The notes below the pieces were generated by a model, which did not search any database, was not told the DNA's origin, and was given only the letters and a program-made list of their open reading frames with translations. From assembly GCF_000426745.1 (NCBI RefSeq), contig NZ_AUFY01000007.1:62001-126000 (forward strand): 64,000 nucleotides of DNA, given 5' to 3'. The DNA is from Veillonella montpellierensis DSM 17217. GTDB taxonomy: Bacteria; Bacillota; Negativicutes; Veillonellales; Veillonellaceae. Positions within the stretch are counted from its first letter, which is position 1. Every line of letters starts with the position of its first letter. Below are positions 38,277 to 46,092 of this stretch, piece after piece. Both the position numbers and the translations under genes were made by a program.

Positions 38277-39419
38277 ATGTTAAAACATTTGTCGTTATTT
38301 GCCGGGTGTGGTGGTATTGATTTGGGATTTCAATGGGCTGGATTTGAGACAGTAGCAGGTGTGGAAATCAAGCAGTTTGCTTGTGATACGTTAAAGATGA
38401 ATCATCCCAATATTAAAGTTTTCGGCCCACCTGATTGTGATGGTGATGTCAGAAAGTTTTCCCTTGAAACGTTAAAGGAAATGCTTGGGGATACTGAAAT
38501 TGATATTATCAGTGGAGGCCCCCCTTGTCAGCCTTTTAGCGTGGCGGCTTCTCAACGTTTTTTTAAAGATGACGAGAGGTATAAAAGAAAAGGAGACCTG
38601 GATAGTGAGAAAGGAAATCTGCTGCCTGAATATATCAGGCTCATTAATGAAATTCGTCCAAAGGTATTTGTGATTGAAAATGTTGCAGCACTGATTTCCT
38701 GGAATGATGGCAAATTCCTTTCTGAATCACTAAAAGCCTTGAATCCAGATTATGTATATTCAACTCCATGTGCTGTTCATGCACATGTTTTTGGAGTTCC
38801 ACAGTACAGAGAGAGAATGATAGTAATTGGTACTCGTATTAAAGGGAAAATTCCAATGTTTAATGATGAGACAGTAAAGATGGATAGAATTTTTACCGTG
38901 GATGATGCATTAGCAGATTTTCCGAGCAATCCTCTTAACCATCAGCTTAGGAAACATACTCCTGAATCAATCGCGAGATATGACAAGTTGAAATATGGTG
39001 AGCGGGATTATAAAGGAAGAGTTGACCGCTTAGACCCTCATCGGCCAGCAAAAACAGTAATTGCTGGTGGTGAAAATGGTGGAGGAAGATCACATCTACA
39101 CCCTTATCTACCGCGGACAACTTCTCCGAGAGAATGCGCTCGATTTCAGACATTTCCTGATGATTTTGAATTATGCGGCACAATGTCAAGACAGTTTACA
39201 CAAGTAGGAAATGCGGTTCCCCCGTTGTTGGCATATTTTATTGCCTCTTATGTGAAGTCGTACATTTTGGATATGGATGTTGATTTTGACGCAGATCTCA
39301 GAAAAGTTCAGCATCCAGTTGTGAAAGAAGTTCCAAAGCATATTGTAAAGTTTAATGCAATTGGAGGGAACAAAGAACCTAAGCAATTAACATTGATGGA
39401 TTATATGGGAGAAGTGTAA
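38277..39419 (+). CDS. DNA (cytosine-5-)-methyltransferase of a restriction-type operon
   Basis: 380 residues. Motif I is LFAGCGGIDLGFQWAGF (7-23), motif IV is SGGPPCQPFSVAAS with catalytic Cys84, motif VI is VFVIENV, motif VIII is QYRERMIVIG, and motif X is QVGNAVPP. The target-recognition region between VIII and IX is short. It would methylate a specific DNA sequence to 5-methylcytosine and so protect host DNA from the partner nuclease. It lies between the glycosylase and an unrecognised protein with no gaps, supporting one operon. The recognition sequence cannot be read from the protein. Confidence 0.95.
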   Translation: MLKHLSLFAGCGGIDLGFQWAGFETVAGVEIKQFACDTLKMNHPNIKVFGPPDCDGDVRKFSLETLKEMLGDTEIDIISGGPPCQPFSVAASQRFFKDDERYKRKGDLDSEKGNLLPEYIRLINEIRPKVFVIENVAALISWNDGKFLSESLKALNPDYVYSTPCAVHAHVFGVPQYRERMIVIGTRIKGKIPMFNDETVKMDRIFTVDDALADFPSNPLNHQLRKHTPESIARYDKLKYGERDYKGRVDRLDPHRPAKTVIAGGENGGGRSHLHPYLPRTTSPRECARFQTFPDDFELCGTMSRQFTQVGNAVPPLLAYFIASYVKSYILDMDVDFDADLRKVQHPVVKEVPKHIVKFNAIGGNKEPKQLTLMDYMGEV

Positions 39420-40283
39420 ATGATAGAATGGCAATTTGAACACTTCAAGACTTTTACTCCCTATGAAATAATTCAGCAAGCCGCGGCCTCTCTTTTGTTA
39501 TTTGAGGGCGAGAATACAGACGGTGCGAATTCTAAAATGAGCCGTCTTACAGATGAGCTTACGTTGAATACTGGACATCCGGCATGGATGCCAGATCGAG
39601 AGAGTGGAAATCTTGATATTAACAACGAAGGGTCTGTTTTTAGAAACAAGGCAAGACTGTTTAGTGCTTTTTATATTTGCGTTCCGCCAGACTTGCTTAA
39701 AACTGAAGGTTATGGAAAACAAATCATGATGACAGGATTTGGAAGAGCTTTAGCCGAAGGCAGAGTTAGTGAACAAGAATTCTATAAATATATTATTAAG
39801 ACATTTGCTTATCCGCATCTTGCGTATTCTGATTGTGAAGCCTGGGTGGAATCTGGACGTCGAATTAGACCGCTGTTGTTGATAATAAAAGCGTTAGTGA
39901 CTTTGTTTGAAAAGAAAGGAAGAGACGCTTCATATATAACCGCAGCAGAGATTTACTCTTTTCTGCAACCTCTTCCTACAGAGGATTGTAGTGAGGCAGT
40001 GGACAAAATTATTGATGCTCGAGAGGTTGGAAATGGCTCCGCGTTTAGTTCGGATAAGGTAAGAAAAATCAATGAGATGTTAGCTTTCTTAGCTATAGCA
40101 GGATATGTGTATATAGATTCAACAGAAAGAAATGAGGATAAATACTGGTTGAATCTAATAATGAAACATCCAAAAGAAAAGACTTTTTTTTACCTTCAGA
40201 GATCAGCTGGCGGGGCAGGAACTGGAACAAGTAAAGAAAAAGTTAATATTGTTGACATATATAAAAGTTTATGGGAGGAGTAA
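39420..40283 (+). CDS. Unrecognised protein, possible specificity subunit
   Basis: 287 residues, not confidently recognised. It is soluble and mixed alpha/beta, starting MIEWQFEHFKTFTPYEIIQQ. The central part (about 75-160) has SVFRNKARLFSAFYIC, a GYGKQIMMTGFGRALAEG stretch and a helical segment ending in PLLLIIKALVTLF. This layout recalls the N-terminal DNA-contact regions of some type II enzymes, but no nuclease motif is seen. The ATG directly abuts the methyltransferase stop (TAAATG), and a McrB-like gene follows after two bases. A site-recognition partner for the McrB/McrC pair is the most economical guess. Confidence 0.7.
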   Translation: MIEWQFEHFKTFTPYEIIQQAAASLLLFEGENTDGANSKMSRLTDELTLNTGHPAWMPDRESGNLDINNEGSVFRNKARLFSAFYICVPPDLLKTEGYGKQIMMTGFGRALAEGRVSEQEFYKYIIKTFAYPHLAYSDCEAWVESGRRIRPLLLIIKALVTLFEKKGRDASYITAAEIYSFLQPLPTEDCSEAVDKIIDAREVGNGSAFSSDKVRKINEMLAFLAIAGYVYIDSTERNEDKYWLNLIMKHPKEKTFFYLQRSAGGAGTGTSKEKVNIVDIYKSLWEE

Positions 40284-40285
40284 TA

Positions 40286-41266
40286 ATGCCAAATAAAGTA
40301 GAGCAATTTTTACAACAGGCAGAGTTTAGTGCCGTAAGCATAGAAAATAAAATTGAAAATACAGATATCAATCAGTTGGTAGATGTGGTTCTAGGTAGAA
40401 GTGATTGTATCTTGTTTGGACCTCCTGGAACAAGTAAAACTTTCATGATTGATTCTCTGGCTGATAGATTAGGAAACAATCTTGGTCTGTTTAAAATAAT
40501 CCAGTTTCACACAGGTTATTCTTATGAAGAATTTATCGAAGGTATAGTTCCGGATGTAGATAAAGGTGGCTTTAAATATGAAAGTGGTGTATTTTTAAAT
40601 TTTTGTATTGAGGCGGCAAAGAATGAGTATAAGGATAAGATTTGTTTATTTGTAATTGATGAAATAAATAGAGCAAATGTAACTGCTGTTTTTGGTGAAA
40701 TAATGTATCTCATGGAAAACAAGGGTAGGCGTTCTTTGAAAACATCAAAACAAAAAATAGATTTTATAATTCCTCAAAATGTTGTGATTGTAGGTACTAT
40801 GAACACAGCGGACAAAACATTGGCTAAGTTAGATTTTGCATTTAGAAGACGTTTTAGATTCTTGGCAGTATATCCGTCTGATACAGTGCTACATACTATA
40901 GTTTCTAAGGCGTCTTTTGCACCTGAACTTGACTTGACAATCGAGGAGTATGTGGATTGTTTTAATATTTTGAATGCAAAAATTACAAGGCATCCGCTGT
41001 TAGGTAAAAATCTTACGTTGGGGCATGTGTTATGGATTCGCAAGAATGACATGATTACTCCATATACAAAAGAAGACATTGGAAGAATATTTACTGAGAC
41101 TATTTTTCCTCAAATTGAGAGTTATTGCGGATTTAATAAAGAGGTATTAGGTGCTTTGCTTGGACCAAAACTCAGGGACAAAATTATGTATGGATATTCT
41201 ATTAACTGTGATGAAGTTATAGAATTCTTATCTGGGTTAAAGAATAGCAAGGCGGTGAATGCATAG
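40286..41266 (+). CDS. McrB-type AAA+ NTPase
   Basis: 326 residues, nearly only the AAA+ module. Walker A is GPPGTSKT (45-52), Walker B is LFVIDEINRANV, and the McrB-specific MNTADKTLAKLDFAFRRRF carries the guanine-binding NTAD motif and the sensor/Arg finger region. McrB proteins form GTP-driven hexamers that translocate DNA and activate McrC. E. coli McrB has an N-terminal methyl-DNA-binding domain; here only about 40 residues precede Walker A, so recognition must come from elsewhere. The start is chosen from GGAGGAG at 40274-40280. Confidence 0.93.
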   Translation: MPNKVEQFLQQAEFSAVSIENKIENTDINQLVDVVLGRSDCILFGPPGTSKTFMIDSLADRLGNNLGLFKIIQFHTGYSYEEFIEGIVPDVDKGGFKYESGVFLNFCIEAAKNEYKDKICLFVIDEINRANVTAVFGEIMYLMENKGRRSLKTSKQKIDFIIPQNVVIVGTMNTADKTLAKLDFAFRRRFRFLAVYPSDTVLHTIVSKASFAPELDLTIEEYVDCFNILNAKITRHPLLGKNLTLGHVLWIRKNDMITPYTKEDIGRIFTETIFPQIESYCGFNKEVLGALLGPKLRDKIMYGYSINCDEVIEFLSGLKNSKAVNA

Positions 41267-42567
41267 TGTTACTAAATATAAAACAATGGGAAAGTAAGTA
41301 TCTTCGTGATTTTGATGCTGTAAAAAATGGCGAGATGTCGGAAGAAATATTATATCGAATTGTTACTGCAATGTATTTTGACTACGTCAGTACAAATGGA
41401 ATAGAACCTTTTACTATTTCATATGGAAGAGGAAAAGGCTTTTGCATGAATGCCAATTCCCACGTGGGTGTAATTGTTTATGACGAAGTAACGTTATTTA
41501 TTAATTCAATGATTCCAGAGTTGACACTTGGCAAGATTTTGTATCTTCAATCGCAAGCAGAGGACGTCTCATCTGCAGCAGACACGAAAAAGGTTATTGT
41601 CGATAATTTGAACGATGAAGAGAACATCGCTGCTGTAGATTACTTTGTTGTTTCATTACTTCAAGCAACAGAGGAGATTTATGCGAATGGTTTGTTAACG
41701 GAGATTGACTGTAACAATACTATTAGTCAGAGAATAACTGGAAGACTAAATATTCAGAAACAGGTCGATAAGAATCCGGCTTATGATTCATTTCATGTTC
41801 AAAAATCAGAATCCGTAAAGAATATTCTAATTAACCAGGTGATTAAAAAGGCACTTCTGTTTTCAGCTGAATTGACCCAATTAGAATGGATTCGACCACT
41901 TTTGTTATGTGCCGCTGATTATTTCGAAGATGTGGAAATAATCGATGAAGTGGTAAAAGACGAATTTCCAAATGTAAGTGATGCCACAGCGTTGTCAAGA
42001 GATGACTATGAGAAAGCATTACGTTTTTCAAAATTCATCCTTTTGGGCTATGACCCTTTAGCTGGAAGCGGGGCGTCAAATTTCCCAGAGTTTCTTCTAG
42101 ATATGAATGAAGTGTTTGAATTCTATGTTAACGTAGGTCTAAAACGAATCTATAAAGATGGATTTGAAAAAAAGAAGACTTTTACATTAGGGGTTGGTCC
42201 TGTAGACATTCCGATTGATAAGAAAAATATAGAACTGGATGGCTATTATGATAAAGACTCCCATCGAGTTGTTATTGATACAAAGAATAAGTACCGAAAT
42301 GTATTAGATAGGGATGTGCCAGATTTTATTGCTGCAAATCCAGATATCTATCAGCAGTATTATTATGCGTCTCGTGTAAATGCAAATAGCATTGTTCTCG
42401 TATATCCAGCAAGTAGAAAGAGAACGGCACCAATCGGCCAATATCAATTAAATTTTGCCGGAAATAAAGATATAAATTTATACTTTTGGGCTTTGCAGAT
42501 AACAGCTACACCAAAAGAAAATAAGAGAGCTTTAATTAATCTTGCTAAGTTTATTGAAGCTCTGTGA
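41266..42567 (+). CDS. McrC-type restriction nuclease subunit
   Basis: 433 residues, McrC family (LlaJI type). A N-terminal region (about 1-130) would bind the McrB hexamer. The C-terminal PD-(D/E)xK nuclease is visible as ELDGYYD with Asp325, then VVIDTKNKY with Asp338 and Lys340, and the downstream QQYYYASR helix. The start is GTG, overlapping the mcrB stop by one base (TAGTG), so the two subunits are made together. It should cut DNA when driven by the McrB motor. It ends the operon; an IS remnant follows. Confidence 0.92.
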   Translation: MLLNIKQWESKYLRDFDAVKNGEMSEEILYRIVTAMYFDYVSTNGIEPFTISYGRGKGFCMNANSHVGVIVYDEVTLFINSMIPELTLGKILYLQSQAEDVSSAADTKKVIVDNLNDEENIAAVDYFVVSLLQATEEIYANGLLTEIDCNNTISQRITGRLNIQKQVDKNPAYDSFHVQKSESVKNILINQVIKKALLFSAELTQLEWIRPLLLCAADYFEDVEIIDEVVKDEFPNVSDATALSRDDYEKALRFSKFILLGYDPLAGSGASNFPEFLLDMNEVFEFYVNVGLKRIYKDGFEKKKTFTLGVGPVDIPIDKKNIELDGYYDKDSHRVVIDTKNKYRNVLDRDVPDFIAANPDIYQQYYYASRVNANSIVLVYPASRKRTAPIGQYQLNFAGNKDINLYFWALQITATPKENKRALINLAKFIEAL

Positions 42568-42638
42568 GGTGGGCTACTCCTATGTCAAGATTTTGTGAAA
42601 ACTAAAATGAGATTCCTTGGATATAAAAAAATGCTTGA

Positions 42639-42800
42639 TTAAGTAATTTTTAACTGTTTTTGTAGCTTCTTTCGGTAGAACTTTTCAAACTCCGCAATGG
42701 ACATATAATTGCAATGGCCTTATATCCTAACGGTGTTGTAAAAAGACTCTATATACTCGAAAATCAGCTTTTTAGCCTAGTTGTAATCATGGATATATAC
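42639..42800 (-). pseudogene. IS3-family transposase C-terminal remnant
   Basis: On the minus strand, the frame reads AKKLIFEYIESFYNTVRI, a stop, then NYMSIAEFEKFYRKKLQKQL and a stop. FEYIESFYN and SxAEFEKF are the end motifs of IS3/IS150-type OrfB integrase domains. Only this end is left, with at least one in-frame stop. No intact inverted repeats were identified, so it marks an old insertion between the McrC gene and the minus-strand cluster. The rest of the 42568-42917 gap holds no gene. Confidence 0.75.
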
Positions 42801-42917
42801 CCACTTATAAATCTGTAAGTAGTGTCAAGTACTTTACAACGAAAACATTGACCACTGTTATATATTTTTTTAAAATTAAAGTCATCAGTGATAGATACAA
42901 TCATAAAACCGTCTCAA

Positions 42918-43121
42918 TTAATCTTTTATAGTTTCCATGATATCTTCTAATTTACAATCCATAGCTTCACAGATTTTAAGTAGAACATCGGTAGTGATAT
43001 TTGCACCCTTACCAAGTTTTGCAATAGATGCTGCACTGATTCCAGCCGCTTCCTTTAAATCGTTTTTATTCATTTCTTTGTCTATTAACATTTTCCATAA
43101 TTTGTTATAGCTGATTCGCAT
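42918..43121 (-). CDS. Small XRE-family HTH regulator (YozG-like)
   Basis: 67 residues, a complete Cro/CI-type HTH: YNKLWKMLIDKEMNKNDLKE, then AGISAASIAKLGKGANITTD and a C-terminal KICEAMDCKLEDIM. This compact form is common as a stand-alone regulator near mobile genes and toxin-antitoxin or defence genes. It lies 14 bases after the end of the ATPase remnant on the same strand, so it may be the last gene of that unit. The target is unknown. Confidence 0.85.
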   Translation of the reverse strand: MRISYNKLWKMLIDKEMNKNDLKEAAGISAASIAKLGKGANITTDVLLKICEAMDCKLEDIMETIKD

Positions 43122-43135
43122 TTTATATTCTCCAA

Positions 43136-43529
43136 TTAATCTGTAACATCCATAAGGAATCCGTATCTGCCTGGTTCAAAACCTTTTGTAAAGGTGATAA
43201 CATTGGCTCCTGTGGATTCAAAGTCTATATCCGGAACATTATTCATATTATCAAGAAGTATTACTTGGCCACAATCTTGATGATTTGTGAAGAAGGTGTA
43301 TAAGGCTGTTCTCATGCTTTCAGGGGACAAATCAGATACACCTTGGTCTAATCCCAGAAGAGGCGTATCTATCACAAGGAATCCGGGGTCGTGGACTGCT
43401 TTTTTTGCAAGATATTGCCTGAAGGTCATTGCTGTAATCTGGTTATTTACATTAATATTATGTCCCTCCTGTTTGTTGGACAGTCGGTGGGGCAGAAGTA
43501 TCGGTTATTAGAGTATCTTTAGTATCCAT
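43136..43529 (-). pseudogene. Internally deleted AAA/SMC-like ATPase gene
   Basis: A start at 43529, with AGGAG upstream, opens a 23-residue frame (MDTKDTLITDTSAPP) that stops at 43458. In another frame, from about 43507 to 43136, runs the tail of an ATPase: LPHRLSNKQEGHN, NQITAMTFRQYLAKKA, then the Walker B-like FLVIDTPLLGLDQG and a final ITFTKGFEPGRYGFL. Such tails belong to ATPases of several hundred residues with an N-terminal Walker A, which is absent here. The simplest reading is an internal deletion that fused the gene start out of frame to its end. Confidence 0.65.
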
Positions 43530-43540
43530 TACGAATGCTC

Positions 43541-44800
43541 CTACAACTTAATGGTTAAAGTTTCGTTATTTGTCATGTTGACATTAGTATTTCCGTTTTG
43601 AATGATATTAGTTTGTTGTTGAATAGTGGTATTTTCAATCTTGGTATCATCTTCAGGAAGAGGATATAAACGTATATATAAGTTGCGCATCTCTGTCCTT
43701 AATCGAATCGTTTCAGGACGAAGCACTTCTCGTAGCTGTTGGCCTTCTTCTGCTGATTCATTTCTAAACCATAGGAAATTTTTGGAATGATGTAAGCGTA
43801 AGAATTTATCAGAAATATAATATGTGTATTCATCGAATACTTTCATAATATCATTTAACAAAGAACGAAGCGTGAAATTACTTATTTCACGAATTTCGTA
43901 TTGCCAATCATGATTAAAAGCAGAAAGTTCATCAGAAAGTGACAGTTTAGTGTATTGCCCAGTAGGATCGGTATCAATACAATATTTTAATAGAGGCTTA
44001 GCCTGTTTTCTGATTTGTTTTAAATATTGGAGGTCTTCTTTATTTAGCTCATCAATATTTAATGTTAGTTTTTTTGTAGATACAGGTTCAGTATAGTTTT
44101 CTATAGTTTCTGCCGATTTACTAGAGTCGCTGCTCATGATTACGTTTATTGGAGAACTTATAGTATTACCAATATTACTAATATATACCCATTGGGATTT
44201 TGTGCTTTTTTGCTCATGCCAAGCTTCAAATGTTGCACGCCCTTTAGTATTATCGGCTCGCTCATTTAAAATGAAATTCAAAACGGAAAGTAATAAGAAA
44301 GGAAGCTCGACCTTTGTAATACTTTGTATGTCCTTTTTCGTTATATTCGTAGTTGCTGAAATCATGAAATTAGTATTATCTTGGATTTCAGTATCATTTT
44401 GCAGCATTTCTAGAATAGCCTTAACTAGCCATTCAGCCTTTTTCTCATTAATAAATTTTTCTATAAACCCTGTTATTCTTTTTAGAAGAACAGGGTCTTT
44501 TTTATTTGTTAGAGTTCTAAAAGAGTTGATAACTAAAGGATCAGTGAATGGAATATAAGTTGTCCCGTAATCCTGGCAAGTTTTGAACATTGTAGTGCAT
44601 TTACTAAAAGTTGAACCTTGTGCATTATCAAAACAATTACCTGTCACTACTTCGACTAACCCCATCATTACATCGGTGTCTTTCAAACCGTCAGATCCAC
44701 CTTTAAGTTTATTTCTAGCTTTTGTTCGTGGTTTTCTTGCTTGAAGGATCAGTGAAAATAGTATTCCTCCGCAAAGATATGGTGTATTTATTGGGGTCAT
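43541..44800 (-). CDS. Hypothetical protein of a multi-component ATPase system
   Basis: 419 residues, not assigned to a named family. The first 25 residues are mildly hydrophobic (TPYLCGGILFSLIL); the middle is helical; the C-terminus is Asn- and Thr-rich, with IIQNGNTNVNMTNNETLTI, a short beta-type tail seen in several Firmicute defence-associated proteins. A good AAGGAGG site lies 6-8 bases before the ATG. It is followed on the same strand by a broken AAA/SMC-like ATPase gene and a small HTH gene; with the ATPase it resembles ABC three-component type gene sets, but this is inference. With the ATPase broken, the system is probably not functional. Confidence 0.65.
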   Translation of the reverse strand: MTPINTPYLCGGILFSLILQARKPRTKARNKLKGGSDGLKDTDVMMGLVEVVTGNCFDNAQGSTFSKCTTMFKTCQDYGTTYIPFTDPLVINSFRTLTNKKDPVLLKRITGFIEKFINEKKAEWLVKAILEMLQNDTEIQDNTNFMISATTNITKKDIQSITKVELPFLLLSVLNFILNERADNTKGRATFEAWHEQKSTKSQWVYISNIGNTISSPINVIMSSDSSKSAETIENYTEPVSTKKLTLNIDELNKEDLQYLKQIRKQAKPLLKYCIDTDPTGQYTKLSLSDELSAFNHDWQYEIREISNFTLRSLLNDIMKVFDEYTYYISDKFLRLHHSKNFLWFRNESAEEGQQLREVLRPETIRLRTEMRNLYIRLYPLPEDDTKIENTTIQQQTNIIQNGNTNVNMTNNETLTIKL

Positions 44801-44823
44801 CTTTACAACCTCCTTAAATTAGT

Positions 44824-44850
44824 AAGCTTAGAAAGCTTAGAAAGCTAAAA
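44824..44850. repeat. Tandem AAGCTTAGA repeats upstream of the 419-residue gene
   Basis: AAGCTTAGA occurs twice in tandem and is followed by AAGCTAAAA. The array lies 24-50 bases before the minus-strand start, between divergent genes, so it could be an operator. The rest of the 266-base divergent gap has no gene. Confidence 0.45.
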
Positions 44851-45066
44851 ACAGCATTTTTACTTGTTGACGGAAACCTTAGCTACTATAGGTTTATAAG
44901 TGAAGATTGAGATAGCGTAGTTCAGTTTTACCGTATTAGTCACTTTAAAATTATTATATCTTAAAAATATGTGTAAATCTACATTCTGCAATATAAACTA
45001 CGTAAATGCGAAGAAATACTCGTGAAAATAATAAAAATCTTCAAAAAGAAAGTGAGGTGGATGGCA

Positions 45067-45207
45067 ATGGCTAAGAACTCAAAGCAAACATCCAAAACAG
45101 TTGTTTCTAAAGCAAGTAAAGTTCTTCGTGATGGACGCTACAGTAAGACATCAAAATCTGTAGCAGGAAGTGCGTTAGCACAGACAAGAGCAAGCAGACG
45201 TAAGTAA
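45067..45207 (+). CDS. Small basic conserved hypothetical protein
   Basis: 46 residues beginning MAKNSKQTSKTVVSKASKVL, rich in Lys, Ser and Arg. Proteins with this repeated SK-A-SKVL and SVAGSALAQT pattern are widespread on phages and plasmids; their role is unknown, with nucleic-acid binding plausible from charge. GAGGTGG at 45054-45060 supports the ATG at 45067 over the upstream starts at 45022 and 45061. It marks the left end of the phage-like segment. Confidence 0.7.
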   Translation: MAKNSKQTSKTVVSKASKVLRDGRYSKTSKSVAGSALAQTRASRRK

Positions 45208-45370
45208 GTATGGTAATTATCGTGGCCAGTGACAGATTTGATAATCAGCCTGTCCACTTCCCGTTAGGGAAAATATTAAATAATAAATATCGCCAAGGCC
45301 TGATTAGCTATAAGGGCATTGGGATACAGATATCGGTACCATCTATAGAAAATCTATGGATGAGTACGGA

Positions 45371-45447
45371 TAGAAGTACCCTTAGTTCCTTATGTCTAAT
45401 TTAGGCGTCTTAGACTTTTTAGGTCGGTACTTCTATAGGTACCGGCC
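45371..45447 (+). promoter_or_regulatory. Candidate transcription attenuator before the phage genes
   Basis: GGTCGGTAC (45422-45430) pairs with GTACCGGCC (45439-45447) to make a terminator stem followed by TTTATTTGTTT. TAGAAGTACC at 45371-45380 is perfectly complementary to GGTACTTCTA at 45426-45435, which overlaps the terminator's 5' arm, so the two folds exclude each other. A second small hairpin, GTCTAA (45394-45399) with TTAGAC (45410-45415) plus a T run, lies between. The arrangement is that of an anti-terminator/terminator switch. Confidence 0.6.
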
Positions 45448-45502
45448 TTTATTTGTTTCCTATGCCCCTCTGCAAGAACCAGGCAGAAAGGGTAGGAACA
45501 CT

Positions 45503-46018
45503 ATGAAGATTAAGATGCGTTACGAGAATGCATACCAGACCATTGAAGTTGAAACAACGGAGCTTGAAGAATGGTTGAACATCTCTATCTCAGAAGATGA
45601 AAGTGAAGAGGATTACGAAAAGAGAATCCAAGAAGAAATTGAAGTTCAATTCAATAGACCCGACTACAACAGTTGGCATAAGTTTGACCGTCATAGAGGG
45701 AATAGTAATGCACAACTTAATGATGATGCTGATAGCTTGGATGTTTCTGAACCTTTGATGGATGAAGTTATTGATTCTAGGATTTTTTGCAAAGAATCTA
45801 TTGAGCGTGAAAATCAGTGGGAGTATGAATCTGTTTGTAAAAAAATTCGTGAAGTCTTAAAGCCTGATATAGCAGATATGGTTATTGCTATTGTACTTGA
45901 CGGACAAACTGTGGGTGAATATGCAGCCTCTATCAAGGATAGTGCTAATAATGTCAGTCATCGATATAGACGTGCTCTCAATACATTAAAAAAAGTTTTT
46001 TCAAAAACGTCCTTTTGA
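45503..46018 (+). CDS. Phage sigma-factor-like regulatory protein
   Basis: 171 residues from the ATG at 45503, preceded by TAGGAA; upstream in-frame starts cross the attenuator hairpin and are rejected. The N-terminus (MKIKMRYENAYQTIEVETTE, then EEWLNISI) is acidic, and the last 60 residues form a sigma region-4-like HTH (ADMVIAIVLDGQTVGEYAAS then VSHRYRRALNTLKK). Such proteins are frequent first genes in Clostridia-type prophage replication modules and in conjugative elements. It may direct polymerase to phage promoters. Confidence 0.75.
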   Translation: MKIKMRYENAYQTIEVETTELEEWLNISISEDESEEDYEKRIQEEIEVQFNRPDYNSWHKFDRHRGNSNAQLNDDADSLDVSEPLMDEVIDSRIFCKESIERENQWEYESVCKKIREVLKPDIADMVIAIVLDGQTVGEYAASIKDSANNVSHRYRRALNTLKKVFSKTSF

Positions 46019-46092
46019 CCCTTTTCCCAAGGCTACTAAGTAGGAGGGAAAAGACCCTCCAATCATTTGATTTGATTAAGGAGGTAATTCGA

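Noticed and set aside
45210-45404. 64-residue frame between the small basic gene and the sigma-like gene
   Set aside because: No ribosome site, no recognisable motif, and it lies across the attenuator-like hairpins.
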